From: Tetracentron sinense
Lineage: Eukaryota; Streptophyta; Magnoliopsida; Trochodendrales; Trochodendraceae
DNA: 64,000 nt
Reading direction: 5' to 3'
NCBI GenBank assembly: GCA_015143295.1
Contig: CM026570.1
Span: 26,295,250 to 26,359,249 of the forward strand
The position numbers were made by a program, and so were the translations under genes. Below, piece by piece: positions 11,342-22,424 of this stretch (within the stretch, counting starts at the first letter, position 1; each line of letters opens with the position of its first letter). The notes under the pieces were generated by a model, which saw only the letters and a program-made list of their open reading frames with translations, did no database searches and was not told the DNA's origin.

Positions 11342-11463
11342 CTTAACTTTGATTGAGCCGCTGTGATTGAATTCCCAATCAATGATATATTCGTAGTTTC
11401 CATCAGTTGAGACCTTCCTTACCACTAAGCTCACTTCCATTTGAACTTGTCGTATCGTATCTA
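11342..11463 (-). pseudogene. Copper amine oxidase exon fragment
   Basis: The minus-strand frame reads MEVSLVVRKVSTDGNYEYI then IDWEFNHSGSIKVKV. This matches the conserved core of plant copper-containing primary amine oxidases, which oxidise primary amines to aldehydes with H2O2 release. In the family this segment reads like VSLVVRMVSTVGNYDYI and IDWEFKQSGSIK. The exon starts after a TTTTGTAG acceptor and ends at AAG|GTATGG, so intron signals are kept. No catalytic Tyr (topaquinone) region or other exon was seen within several kb. A single relic exon is the simplest reading. The open frame just upstream (up to about 11670) is not recognisable. Confidence 0.72.
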
Positions 11464-11679
11464 CAAAACCACCCAAATTATGTTCACATCCCTACAATCA
11501 CCTTCAAAAAAACCATTCTCATCCACCGAAAAATCAGCTACGACTTTCCGAGGAATCCCACTCTCCGCGTGGTGCAAAGCGGGTGACCTAAAAAGAGGCA
11601 GTGCAAGAAAATCAATCAATCCATTTAATACGCATATAAGCCAATATAACCACTCTAGGTGGTAATGATTCATGTTGTT

Positions 11680-12369
11680 ATCGGATAGTCATTTGATCGT
11701 TGAGACATAAAATATAAACGAAAATGTTATTGACACCGAAGAAACTTTGGTGTCTAGATAGGAAGAGAAGCCATGAAAGGGGTAGAAATCTCATTCATGG
11801 GAGGGTTGATCAGACTCATGAGATTGAAGGGTGAAGATGTATTTGTGGTGATTTTAGGAGGATTGAGACCCATGAACTTATGTCGACCACAGTGGAGAGT
11901 TAAAGAAAATATCAGTCGAGGATTTTGATTTTAACGGTAGCCGCGTGGAGATGGGTAGAGTAAAACATGGCAGCATAGAGGAAAATTTAGACAGATGGAG
12001 CCACTAACTTAACCCACAACTTGTGGTAAGGCAAGGTTCTTCAGGTGCTATACCACAAGCACGATAGAGTTTAGGGGTAGGTTTGGTAAGAGAAAAAGTT
12101 CAACAAAACAGAATTATTGAATAGAAATAGGGATAATTTTGGAAAGAAAAATAAATATTTTCCGACAAAGTGAGGGTATTCTTGGAATTAAAAAATAATA
12201 AACCAAGTCTTAGGGGGTAGTTTTGGAATTAAAAAAAGGTGAACGAAAGCTTCAACAGCTGCCGTTCACCTTATATAGGTTAGTAGATATATAGAGGGAG
12301 GATTTGTGTAATTACAAGTGTAACCTCACTATTAAACTATTAACTGGGGATATATTAGTCATTTTAGAC
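11680..12369. other. Intergenic sequence, nothing recognised
   Basis: No coding, RNA or clear repeat signal. A short stretch near 12030-12250 looks like degraded repeat DNA. Confidence 0.5.
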
Positions 12370-12560
12370 ACACCATAGGCATAGCCCAGTGGTACTGTAT
12401 CCCCTGCTTAGGGGGGGAGGTCCAGGGGTTCCATTCTCGAGACGGTGGGAGTTTGTATATACTCTCCACCCACCCACTAACTCAGAACAAATACTAATAC
12501 CTAACCGGAGTTACGGCCTAACCGTGTGTCTCATACCAAAAAAATATATATATATTTTAA
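12370..12560 (+). mobile_element. tRNA-derived SINE
   Basis: The head GGCATAGCCCAGTGG fits a pol III A box of plant SINEs. A second box GGTTCCATTCTCGA about 50 bases later fits the B box (GGTTCRANNCC type). The body ends in an A-rich / TATATA tail near 12540-12560. The overall length of about 190 bases is normal for plant SINEs. Target duplications were not clear. Confidence 0.6.
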
Positions 12561-12639
12561 TATCTATTACATATCTATCTATTCTATTACTTAATACTAT
12601 GGCAAGACGTTCTTCCTCCTTTCGTCACGTAGGACTACC

Positions 12640-13039
12640 ATTCGATGCCACATGTCAGTTACAAAAAAATTAAACCATTTTCCTCAAGCTGTTGTTGGAC
12701 CCTACCCGACCGTTAAACATTTTCATAGCCATGCTTCATAGTACCGACTTCCCCATCTCTCTCTATATTAAGGTATGCTATATTCGTAGAAGGGCCACCA
12801 GTTCGGGCTGGGATTGCCCTTGCTTGGCCCTATTGGTAAAGGGCTAGTGGTTTTTGGACCCTAGCCGACCCAGAGGCAGAGGAAGAGCAGGGTTTGGACG
12901 GGCTTTTTAGGGTCAGGGTAAAGCTTTAGTTCGCTCATATCTGATCGGAATAAAGTGATTCTTGAATTTTTAGAAAGGTATTGGAACCCACTTCGAGGTT
13001 CATGTTAATCACTTTTTCAGATTTTGAGTCGAGGTAGAG
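12640..13039. other. Intergenic sequence with no recognised gene
   Basis: The GC content rises around 12780-12910 (GGGCCACCAG, GGGCTAGTGG), possibly a transposon fragment, but nothing can be named. Confidence 0.45.
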
Positions 13040-13072
13040 TCAAACGTCCGATTTCCGTAAATCGCTGGAGAA

Positions 13073-13149
13073 GCTACGATCGATCATTGGAACCTACGAA
13101 CGATCGTAGAAAGCTACGATCGATCGTAAATCGCTACGAACGATCGTAG
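13073..13149. repeat. Cluster of CTACGA/TCGTAG inverted repeats
   Basis: Within 77 bases there are two identical hairpin-capable 16-mers CTACGAACGATCGTAG (13094-13109 and 13134-13149), the perfect 14-base palindrome TACGATCGATCGTA (13115-13128), and a related half-site GCTACGATCGATC at 13073. No coding frame runs through it. Confidence 0.8.
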
Positions 13150-13299
13150 ATAGGAACCTTATTGTGTAAGAAACTAGAGAAATCCAGAACCAAGGTTTAC
13201 AAGACAACTACATTCTTTTATCAATCTCCATTCCTAAATATTAAAAATCCTAAACCAGCAAACGAAAAGTAATTCCTTTATGAAGAATAACTCATGTAC

Positions 13300-13473
13300 C
13301 TGTAAGCCAAGAGAGCAATAAATACGTAGTATGCAAAAGATAGTCCCAAGGTATGGCATCAAACTTGGTATGAGATTTAAGAATGTTGCAACAAAAGCTC
13401 TGTAACGTTGAACATGCATCAAAAGCCTGATTAATCGCAACATTCTCGCAATAAGAAGGTAACGAATCCTATT
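13300..13473 (-). pseudogene. TPC1 two-pore channel exon fragment
   Basis: The minus-strand frame reads [20 protein letters not shown] then [20 protein letters not shown] and [16 protein letters not shown]. This is the S4 voltage-sensor (Arg-spaced) to S5 stretch of the second domain of plant vacuolar two-pore cation channel TPC1. The exon is bounded by an acceptor (TTAATAG) and a CAG|GTACATG donor and has no internal stop. No other TPC1 exon was recognised on either side within several kb; the minus-strand frame at about 13698-13934 does not look like TPC1. An isolated relic exon or captured fragment is therefore more likely than a working channel gene. Confidence 0.78.
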
Positions 13474-13479
13474 AACAAA

Positions 13480-13865
13480 CCAAAGAAGTCAATTAATGCA
13501 CAGTCTGGTGTATAACAGAATTGTTTGAGACGCCAGTCATTCTATACAGAATCAAGATAGAATCACACTTCTTACGACATTATCTAGACTCTACAAGTAA
13601 CACAACTTGGATACATCTCAGAATTATATATTTTAGTAAATGTATATGGATTTGGAAATGTGTGGCTATCAGTAACTTATCAATTTTCGTCAGGTATTCA
13701 TTTAGAGTGTACAAGGATAGAGGCAAAAATCAATATGCATGAATCAAAGTTTTCACATACATTGCCAAATAAGCAATAGTTTCCAAGTCCATCTGCCACT
13801 AATTGCCTCTTGATACACATAAGAGACCTTGAAATTGCCGTGACCATTTTGAGTAAAAGGTCAAA
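13480..13865. other. Intergenic, nothing recognised
   Basis: Short frames on both strands without motifs. It could hold other decayed TPC1 sequence, but I cannot show it. Confidence 0.4.
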
Positions 13866-14040
13866 CCATGGTTCAAAATATTGAGACGTATCGGTCGATA
13901 CAGGCTGATATGTACCAATTTTTCGAGTACCCAATACCTAGATACGTTGGAAAGAAGAAAATACAGCGAATCGAGACCGTATCATGCATATCAGACCGAT
14001 ACAACTCGATACAGGCCGATACGCAATAGTTGAAAAAAAA
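13866..14040. mobile_element. hAT-like fragment related to 5039-6038
   Basis: It begins CCATGGTTCAAAATATTG, like the left end of the 1-kb hAT element, and continues with GTATCGGTCGATACAGGCTG-type sub-terminal motifs. The right end is indistinct (GATACGCAATAGTTGAA followed by poly-A), and no 8-bp duplication was found. Confidence 0.6.
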
Positions 14041-14799
14041 AAAAACCTGTTTGCAATAATCAGCTAGAAAAAAAAAAACAAAAAAGGTAGAATATTAATA
14101 AAGAGAGGAGAGATTCGCACTATAAATCATCATACGCATGCTAGCCGTATAGGGGTTCCTGTTTACCCCGCGATTCCGAATTTCAACCTTAGCTTGAATG
14201 CTTTCACTATAAATATTGAGGAATCTAAAACTCCCAAAAGCAATCTATAGTCTACAGAATAGAGATTGAGAAGTGAGAAGAGGAAAAATAAAAAGAAAAA
14301 AAAAATTACTGCACATACTTGTGCCACTGCCCACGGTAGAGCGCCATCATCTTCAAGGCTTCAATCGAGTTGCCGTCGTCGTCCATTGAAAAACCGAGGA
14401 GGAGTGCCGTTAGTATCTTGCCGCCATCTTCCTCGTCATTTCCCTCTTTCGGCCAAGGTAAGGTTAAAACCCCTACTACTGGTTTCTTTTCTTGAAGTCT
14501 TATAAGATCGAAGACTTGTAGGTTATACAAATGAGGATTTGCTAGACTCACTTTGTTTCTGCCACATATGAGGATTCCTAGCCTCACTCTGTCTCTACTC
14601 TCTACCACATATGAGGATTACTAGCCTCACTTTGTCTTTACCTACCACATATGAATTATGATAAGATCTATTTGGTATTTTGGAGTAATGCTAGCCTCAC
14701 TCAGCTACTAATATAAATTAAGATTCACTAATCCTTGGGGGATGTTTGCAAAACTAATATAAGTCGATTAAGGCATCTAAAACAATTTAAGAAGAACCA
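14041..14799. other. No gene; GC-richer patch and small duplication
   Basis: A GC-richer plus-strand patch (14330-14460) ends in GGCCAAG|GTAAGG, which looks like a splice donor, but no protein can be recognised on either strand. At 14564-14645 a 40-base motif with CACATATGAGGATT and CTAGCCTCACT is repeated about twice. Confidence 0.45.
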
Positions 14800-15605
14800 A
14801 GGTTAGACATATGTCTATTAAACACACCCTAAGGTTAAGAATTTTTAATTCTAGTTAATTTTTTTATATTTATTTCTAAAAACCAATTTTAGACATGTGT
14901 CCCTTTTAGTGACTATTAAACACACCCTTAGGTAAAAAAATTTTAACAATAATAAATTTTTTTATATTTATTTCTAAAAACCAATATTAGACATGTGTCC
15001 CATTCATTGACTATTAAACACCACCCTAAGGTTAAATTTTTTTAACTCTAGTTAAATTTTTTTTTATATTTATTTCTAAAAACCAAGATTAGACATGTGT
15101 CCCTTTTAGTGACTATTAAAAACACCCTAAGGTTAAGAATTTTTAACTCTAGTTAATTTTTTTGATATTTATTTTTGAAAACCAATATTAGACATGTGCC
15201 CCTTTTAATGACTATGAAACAACCCTAAGGTTAAAATTTTTTTAAATCTAGTTAATGTTTTTTATATTTATTTCTAAAAACCAATTTTAGACATGTGTCC
15301 TTTTGAGTGACTATTAAACAACCCTAAGGTTAAATTGTTTTAACTCTAGTTAATTTTTTTTTATATTTATTTCTAAAAACCAATTTCAGACATGTGCCCC
15401 ATTTAATGACTATTAAACACACCCTATGATTAAATTTTTTTAACTGTAGTTAATTTTTAATTTATTTATTTCTAAAAACCAAGATTAAACCTGTGTCCCT
15501 TTTAGTGACTATTAAACACACCATGAGGTTTAATTTTTTTAACTCTAGTTAATTTTTTTTTATATTTATTTCTAAAAACCAAGATTAGACATGTGTCCCT
15601 TTTAG
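14800..15605. repeat. ~100-bp minisatellite, left part
   Basis: About eight head-to-tail copies of a unit of about 100 bases. Each contains AGACATGTGTCCCTTTTAGTG, GACTATTAAACACACCCTAAG, then T-rich sequence, CTCTAGTTAATTTTTTT and TATTTATTTCTAAAAACCAA. Repeat starts fall about 98-101 bases apart (AGACATGTG near 14890, 14990, 15091, 15190, 15290, 15390, 15488 and 15588). Copies differ by scattered substitutions and small indels. A hAT insertion separates it from the right part. Confidence 0.92.
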
Positions 15606-17063
15606 CAGTGTTTTAAAACCCAACTCGACTCGGAAACTTGCCGAGTAGAGTCAACTCGGAAACTTGGGCAAAACTCGTCCGAGTAATGACTCTTAAAACT
15701 TGGACGTACATAATATTTTTTAATACATTATATATGGTAAAAATTGAAAAATAATGATAAAACATGCCTAAAATGAGCTACATAATTCAATAATGAAATA
15801 TTGATGAATTAAAATTACAAAAATATTTAAAATACTTAAATATTAAATCATACAATTCATCAATCACCATCCAATATAGAAAAACAAATGAATAAACACG
15901 CAGAAAGAATAGTATTTCATGAAGCATTTGAGATAAACCTAGGTATAGAAACGCTACAATAGAAAAATAAATTACAGATGTGAAAAAACAAAAGAAATTT
16001 CTATATGAATACAAGTATCAAACGCATAGTGGAGGTGTGTATTAGTGAGATTGATCTCAGGTTGCAATACTTCTAAATACAATTAAATGATCACTGTTCT
16101 AACTCATAATAACTAATCAGTTTTTTTTTTCCACATATACAAGGATCAGACGCAGGCATGGACGATCATGAACCATACAAAAGATTACAAAAGAAAAAAA
16201 AAGAGGGAAGAAAAAGGTTTAGGACCTTTACCATTTAAGCAAGAGGGGAGCACAGTTCTCTTCTCCACTGCCTGGGTTCGAATGAGCCCTAAAATGGCCG
16301 AGTTGAGTGACAGCATCGACGAATCTGTCATGAAGCTCAGCCGTAGTGAGAACCAAGCAAGTGTCACCAAGGGGATTGGTGCTTCCAAGAGATCCTTGTA
16401 AATCTTCATGGCCGAGGCTACCATCGAGTGGAGATTTATGATCTTTAATAGCTCGGTAGGAAATTCAAGGGCTACAAAGGAAGCCGAAACCCTAAGTTTC
16501 TTATGATTGAAGATCTGAACTGCGAGGTTTCGGAGATGAGAGAGAGACCACCATGCTCAAAACAAATACAAGGCTATAGGGTTTATGTTTATCGAACATA
16601 AATCCCCAAAAGTGTTGTGGCACGCTCTCTCTCTCTCTAATGGTAAGAGAGGCTAAGGAGAGGACAAATAGAGAAAGCGAAAAGAGAAAGGGAACAGAGA
16701 AGAGAAAGGGGGAAAAGAACTTACCGATCGCCGAAAAATGATGGTCGGAAAATGATGGCCGAGGAAGAATGAGAGAGGGAGAGGTTTGGCAGTGATTGCT
16801 TTGTGCCGTAGCTCTCGCCCACTCTAATCTATTCGAGTTTAATATCGGGGGTCAGGGGTTTTTTTTCTAAAAAAAAAAAAAACATTGTTACGTAACTCGG
16901 CGAGTCGAGCGAGTCTACCGGGTCGGATTGACTCCCGGAGTCGACCAAGAAACTGGTGAGTTTATGGTTTTTCCAAGTTTTCCAGGCTACCCGGCTCGAA
17001 ACCTGGCCGAGCCGAGTCGACTCAGCCGAGTTTCGAGCCGACTCGCCGAGTTTCAAAACAGAA
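15606..17063. mobile_element. Non-autonomous hAT element, 1458 bp, with perfect 8-bp TSD
   Basis: The 8-mer CCTTTTAG occurs on both sides (15598-15605 and 17064-17071), splitting one minisatellite repeat. The left end is CAGTGTTTTAAAACCC and the right end, on the other strand, is TTCTGTTTTGAAACTCGG; both are followed by arrays of ACTCGG / GAGTCGA motifs. Such ends and 8-bp duplications are typical of hAT. The inside (about 16150-16840) has a few short frames on both strands but no transposase. A GGTTCGAATGAGCC tract at 16275 looks like a pol III B box but has no partner A box. Confidence 0.9.
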
Positions 17064-18526
17064 CCTTTTAGTGACTATTAAACACACCCTAAGGTTAAGA
17101 ATTTTTAACTCAAGTTAATTTTTTTGATATTTATTTTTAAAAACCAATATTACACATGTGTCCCTTTTAATGACTATTAAACAAACATAAGGTTAAAATT
17201 TTTCAAATCTGGTTATTGTTTTTTATATTTATTTCAAAAAGCAATTTTAGACATGTGTCCCTTTTAGTGACTATTAAACACACCCTAAGGTTAAAATTTT
17301 TTAACTCTAGTTAATTTTTTTTATATTTATTTCTAAAAACCAATTTTAGATATGTGTCCCTTTTAGTGACTATTAAACACACCCTATGGTTAAAATTTTT
17401 TAACAATAATAATTTTTTTTATAATTATTTCTAAAAACTAATATGAGACAGGTGTCCCTTTCAGTGAATATTAAACACACCCCAAGGTTAAAAATTTTTA
17501 ACTCAACTAAATTTTTTTAATATTTATTTCTAAAAACCAATTTTAGATATGTGCCCCTTTTAATGACTATTAAACACACCCTATGGTTAAAATTTTTTGT
17601 TTAACAATAATAATGTTTTTTATAATTATTTCCAAAATCTAATATTAGATAGGTGTCCCTTTCAGTGACTATTAAACACACCCTTTAGGTTAAAAGTTTT
17701 TAACTCTAGTTAATTTTTTTTATATTTATTTCTAAAAACCAAGATTAGACATGTGTCCCTTTTAGTGACTATTAAACATACCCTAAGGTTAAGAATTTTT
17801 AACTCTAGTTAATTTTTTTGATATTTATTTTTAAAAACCAATATTAGACATGTGTCCCTTTAAATGACTATTAAATAACCCTAAGGTTAAAATTTTTTAA
17901 CTCTAGTTAATGTTTTTTATATTTAATTCTAAAAACCAATTTTAGACATGTGTCCGTTTTAGTTACTATTAAACAACCCTAAGGTTAAATTATTTTAACT
18001 CTAGTTAATTTTTTTTATAATTATTTCTAACAACCAATTTTAGACATGTATGGTGAAAAAATTTTAACTCTAGTTAATTTTCTTTATATTTATTTCCAAA
18101 AACTAAGATTATACCTGCATCCCTTTTAGTGACTATTAAACACACCCTAAGGTTAAAATTTTTTAACTCTAGTTATTTTTTTTATATTTATTTCTAAAAC
18201 CCAAGATTAGACATGTGTCCCTTTTAGTGACTATTAAACACACCTTAAGGTTAAATTTTTTAACTCTAGTTAATTTTTTTAAATTTTTTTAAAAAAAACC
18301 AATATTAGACATGTGTCCCTTTTAATGACTATTAAACAACCCTAAGGTTAAATTTTTTTAATTCTAGTTAATGTTTTTTATATTTATTTCTAAAAACTAA
18401 ATTTAGACATGTGCCCCTTTTAGTGCCTATTAAACACACCCTAAGGTTAAAATTTTTTAACTCTAGTTCATTTTTTTAATATTTATTTCTAAAAACAAAT
18501 TTTAGACATGTGTCCCTTTTAATGGG
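17064..18526. repeat. ~100-bp minisatellite, right part
   Basis: It continues the same repeat family for about 14 more copies, with more indels (for example extra ACAATAATAA blocks near 17403 and 17603, and a shortened copy near 18045). It ends inside a copy at CCCTTTTAATG, where macro-repeat unit 2 starts. The junction lies in a short stretch (TTTAATGG) common to both sequences. Confidence 0.92.
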
Positions 18527-19186
18527 AATAGATTCCTTGTTGGAATTCCATCATCACCCAAACATATCTCTGATTATCCAACTGTCACTTTCAAGTAATC
18601 TCAAATTGAGACTATTTTGGTGGAATCAAAATAATTAGGTTACTGTTCAGTGATAAATGAAATCCTCAGGTCTAAGAATTCACATATCAAGTTTCCGGTA
18701 ATTGAGTGAACATCTAAATGATAGTAACTTTAAAATCAAATGTCTCTCCCGGTGATGCAATCAGTTAGTGTACAATTAAGCACTCATATGTCGATGGGTA
18801 GTCAACATTTCAATAGCTCGAGATAGAGCTATATCTCAACTATTAAGAACATCCAATGTTGTGTCTTGTACTTTTATTTTCCTTTTGGCTGTCCTATAAG
18901 GGTATGCCAAACCCCACACTCCTTCTAAGTGGGTTTTTTAAAAAAAAATCCAAACATTGTGGCGGGCACCTAAGTGAAGTGTCCAACTTCACCCATAGCT
19001 GTGAATAATTTTGGCATAAGGAAATGAAAAGCTAAATCTACCAGTATTCGTCCGAGGCCAAACACTTCGCTTTTTTCTACGATTTGTTCTAAGGACCTTT
19101 CCTCGGTATCTCATACCGAGTTGATCATCTCATGATCGGTATATAGTCAACCACCCATAATGAATGCAATAAAGAAAGCATAGACA

Positions 19187-19211
19187 ACAATATTAATTTG
19201 ATTAATATTGT
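19187..19211. other. Perfect 11-bp stem hairpin (unit 2)
   Basis: ACAATATTAAT, loop TTG, ATTAATATTGT. The same hairpin is kept with small changes in units 4 (about 42720) and 5 (about 53746), so it predates amplification. Function unknown. Confidence 0.7.
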
Positions 19212-19454
19212 CTTACAAGTAAATAACTTTTCTTGGGCACTTAGTCTAACAAAGAATTCATCAAGGAGGACTTTCCACGGGTTGCAGCAGTTAGCAAGCA
19301 TCCCGATTTAGGTTCCTATGGTTGTGTGTTCAAATACCACTCTTCAACTTACCATGGTGCCCGTAGGGAAATTTCGAGTGTTTCGGAACGAACACTCAAT
19401 GGGACTAGTCCTTGCCTCAGAGGTTTTGGGACACCCACCATTACCAAAAAATAA

Positions 19455-19625
19455 GATAGGCAGGCGGGACATGAATGGATTGTAGGCACCCTCACTGGAG
19501 GCATTCTGGGAATTGGATGACTAGGAGGGGCATGCCTAAGTTATGCCCTAAAAAATACGAACGGGCTTTATACCCTTGGAAGAAGTGACTTTGTCGTTCG
19601 AGGCTTTAGAGGGCCTCTCACTCAT
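19455..19625 (-). pseudogene. PF20167-like N-terminal fragment (unit 2)
   Basis: Minus-strand counterpart of the unit 1 fragment, beginning MSERPSKA, the likelier start because the upstream ATG frame closes early in units 2-5. It lies about 280 bases downstream of a TATA box at 19901. Fossil, broken at several points. Confidence 0.4.
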
Positions 19626-19900
19626 AGTCCTAGGGGCTCGATGAAGTGGAGATTCATGCCCTTCTTCATTGAAGTGGGTGTTTGGCTGAGGTGCAAACCG
19701 AGAGGAAGGGAGGTTGCTGAGGGTTGTGAGATTGGTTAAGGGAAGTGAGATATAGAATGAGAGAGTAAGGGTTGGATGAACTATTTAGGTGTTTGGTTTA
19801 ACCGTGAGAGAAGGGTTGAGGCTTTAGGGGCTTGGGTGTGTAAGAACTCCCAAGGGTTGTTTGGGGCTGTGAACTTGGGATTGAGGTGAGGGAACTTTCC

Positions 19901-19910
19901 CTATTTATAG
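19901..19910 (-). promoter_or_regulatory. TATA box before PF20167-like frame (unit 2)
   Basis: CTATAAATAG on the minus strand at the position kept in all five units. The neighbouring G run is only four long here. Confidence 0.45.
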
Positions 19911-20491
19911 ACCTTGAGAGAGAGAGAGGGGGGGAGGAGACAGAAAATTGTTAGGTCTCCTCCTTATTGGTTGGGCTACTTATGGAATTACATTAAGAAG
20001 TTTTGATTCCTTGACCCCATGTAAAAACGGAATTCATGCTTGACCCCTTGTAAAAATCGAATTCAATAGTAAGTATGACCCATTCTGCAACATAATAACA
20101 TACATTGAAAAAACATTTGATACTGCTCACACAACGAATAAAATAAAGGTTCAATAATTGGACTAGAGATCATTTTTAAGTGGGGAAACAAGTTGATATG
20201 CATCAAATTAAGGTTCACTAAAACAACAAAACAAAAAAATGAAAAATAAATGAGAAGATCAAATAGGAATGTATATCAATAAGTTTAAACCAGCATGTTC
20301 CATGCTTTTCAGATCAAATAGACATGTGTATTATACTAACTCAACTTCTAAACCGGCATGTTCAAGGGGTTTCTTGAATTTCAAGTATTCAATTTCATTC
20401 TACAGAATATAAGAAAAGAATAAGTCTTCCATATCAATTATCAGATAAAAAAAACAAATAATGTCTCAATAAATAAACAATATCTTCTCAT

Positions 20492-20655
20492 CTCGAGTGA
20501 TTTTGACTTGTCATAACGACCCTACATTGGGTTTGCAGTAGCTAAAATTGATGTTCAAGCATTTAGTGTCGCTTGTATTCCCGCTTTTGTAATGCTTATC
20601 ATTTGTTGTTCCTTGGATCAATTGGAATCGTTCCGCATAGATCATTGTTAGAAAC
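20492..20655 (-). pseudogene. MCM6 pre-sensor-1 exon (unit 2, module A)
   Basis: The minus-strand frame shows EQQ.[14 protein letters not shown], then ANP, GRYDKSKSLE. This is the pre-sensor-1 hairpin and sensor-1 part of the MCM AAA+ domain (MCM6: [22 protein letters not shown]). The copy has stops in this frame, and the donor is changed from GAG|GTGAG to GAG|ATGAG. The exons that should follow (SRFD arginine finger and beyond) are deleted in this unit: sequence jumps from AAACAATAT directly to CTTCTCATCTCGAG. Confidence 0.82.
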
Positions 20656-20752
20656 ATCGCTATAACATTCAATAGTCAAGACCCACTTATATAAAATATA
20701 AACCAGATACCTACATAGTTGAAATCAAATATCTAAGGGGATTTTTCAACTT

Positions 20753-21330
20753 ACAAAACTTTGAGGTTGGAGAGGGTGGTGAACTCTTTAGGAATGGATC
20801 CTGTCAGCTTGTTGTTTATCAGACGACTATACTATCAAGTTTGAAAGTGTTTTCAAGTGTGTTAGCATATCAGACAATCTGTAATACAAACAATGTACTG
20901 CAAAATTCAAAAACTCATGACTAGTGATCTCCAACTAACTAAAAAGATATGCTTACAGAAATTCAAGTGACTTCAACTTAGTAAAAGCTTTGGAATTTCT
21001 CATTCAAATATGTTCCAATATAAATCAATGCTAAGATGGTTCTTCAAATTGCCAAATTCCTAAGGGATTCTCCCTCTAATATTGTTCCTATAAAGCTCCA
21101 TACAACCGATCAAGTACATAACCTCAATTACACAAACAAACAATTTTTTAAAAAAAAGATAATTACAAAAAAAAAACAGAGCTTTAACTTATCCAAGGTG
21201 GAGACAAAGAAATTCAAGAAAAAAAGGGAATCATTTTCTGAAATTAGTTCAACAGAGATGGAATTACAAGTACTGAAGATGTTTAAGTTCATCGGGCTTC
21301 GATCCCAAAGTCCCAAGAATATTTAGAATT
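20753..21330 (-). pseudogene. SERK/LRR1-type LRR exons 3-6 (unit 2, module A)
   Basis: Minus-strand exons of a small extracellular leucine-rich-repeat protein of the SERK / LRR1 (At5g21090-like) type. In transcription order: SELGELQHLQYL-like exon (about 21330-21265), ELYRNNIRGRIP..FGNLK (about 21105-21040), KAFTKLKSLEFL (about 21010-20952) and INNKLTGSIPKEFTTLSNLK (20830-20753), ending at TTTT|GTAAGTTG. One-LRR-per-exon structure is typical of this family. In-frame stops occur (for example after GRIP). Signal-peptide and N-cap exons are missing here, being cut off with the right half of the foldback element. Confidence 0.8.
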
Positions 21331-21431
21331 GCCCAAATCACTACAGATAAAAGAAAAAGATAAAAACCAAGAAAACGTATGTAGACGAGATGATTCAGTT
21401 AAATAGAGAGAATTTAGAGCAAAAAGATTAC

Positions 21432-21838
21432 GTAACGAGAAAGAAATCTTGAGGCCACGATGACCTTTAATTAACAATAATTAAAGTGAAGATTAATATT
21501 TAATTATATTAGGGTATCACTTTCTCTAGTCGGAATCCGTAAAACCACGGGAAAGTGTTTGGGTTTAATCGCGGGTTCTGGTCATCGGATTCGATATTCG
21601 ATAATTACCAGTGAAACCAGGAGGTACCCACCCGGTATTCTCGTGTTGCGTGTCAGTCTACTATCTGAACGATTACTCGTCATGCTGGTTCCATTATGCA
21701 TCGATTCGCACAACCACCGTGCAATCGGTGCTCAAACCCAGTAAATCCGACCGACATGTAATACAAGAATACCTGGTGGGTACCTCCTAGTTTCACTGGT
21801 AATTATCGAACAACGAATCCGATAACCAGATCCGACGG
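21432..21838. repeat. Foldback element, right-truncated (unit 2)
   Basis: Long inverted-repeat element described at 32987. Here the left arm and the centre (TCTCGTGTTGCGTGTCAG) are present, but the right arm stops at GACGGCTAAAT and joins LRR1-upstream sequence (TAAATAATAAAAAAAC). Confidence 0.8.
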
Positions 21839-22424
21839 CTAAATAATAAAAAAACCATAAATTCGAAACATGGATAACACAATATCAATAAGATTAAAGC
21901 AAAAAAAAGCAGCCAAATATGAATAGCAGTTTGATGCCCAATTTTAAAACATAAATCAAAGCAAATATTTTTTTCATTTTAATAATTGGCATTCTTTTAC
22001 ACGACATTTGTGAATTCTTCTAACTGCGATCAAACTCTATTTCAACCATGGATCTATCGTAGTCACCTAAAGGCGAAATTCAATGACTTCCAAAAAAATA
22101 TGACAATTATATAAATTAGTTCAATTAAAATAGAAGACCAGTAAAAAATGTGAGTAATAAACAATCTTTGATGAAGTAATGAATTAAAGGATATTTCATG
22201 CTTTCAGATCAAATGGGGATGCGTATTATATTATATAATTATTATATTTCTCAACTTCTGTACCAACATCTTCAAGGGATTTGTTGAATTTCAAGTATTC
22301 AATTTCATTTTCCCGAATATAAGAAAAGAATAAGTATCCCATATCAGATAAAAAAACAAATAATGTCCACATAAGCAAACTATGTGGATAGAACGTGTAA
22401 ATAATGGTAAGATATGTTCTGAGT

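Noticed and set aside
14306-14608. 100-codon minus-strand open frame
   Set aside because: No motif, and the opposite strand looks equally open. No promoter or splice support.
16168-16424. Gene-like frames inside the 1.46-kb hAT element
   Set aside because: Both strands are open over the same stretch, no transposase or host motif is visible, and composition alone explains them.
14800-18526. CRISPR-like or centromeric satellite array
   Set aside because: No repeat-spacer pattern. The period of about 100 bp with no unique spacers and only about 22 copies fits an ordinary minisatellite.
21559-21744. Conserved frame in the foldback element (also 56730-56933)
   Set aside because: It lies in the palindromic centre, which pairs with itself. 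The frame is not kept in units 3 and 4.
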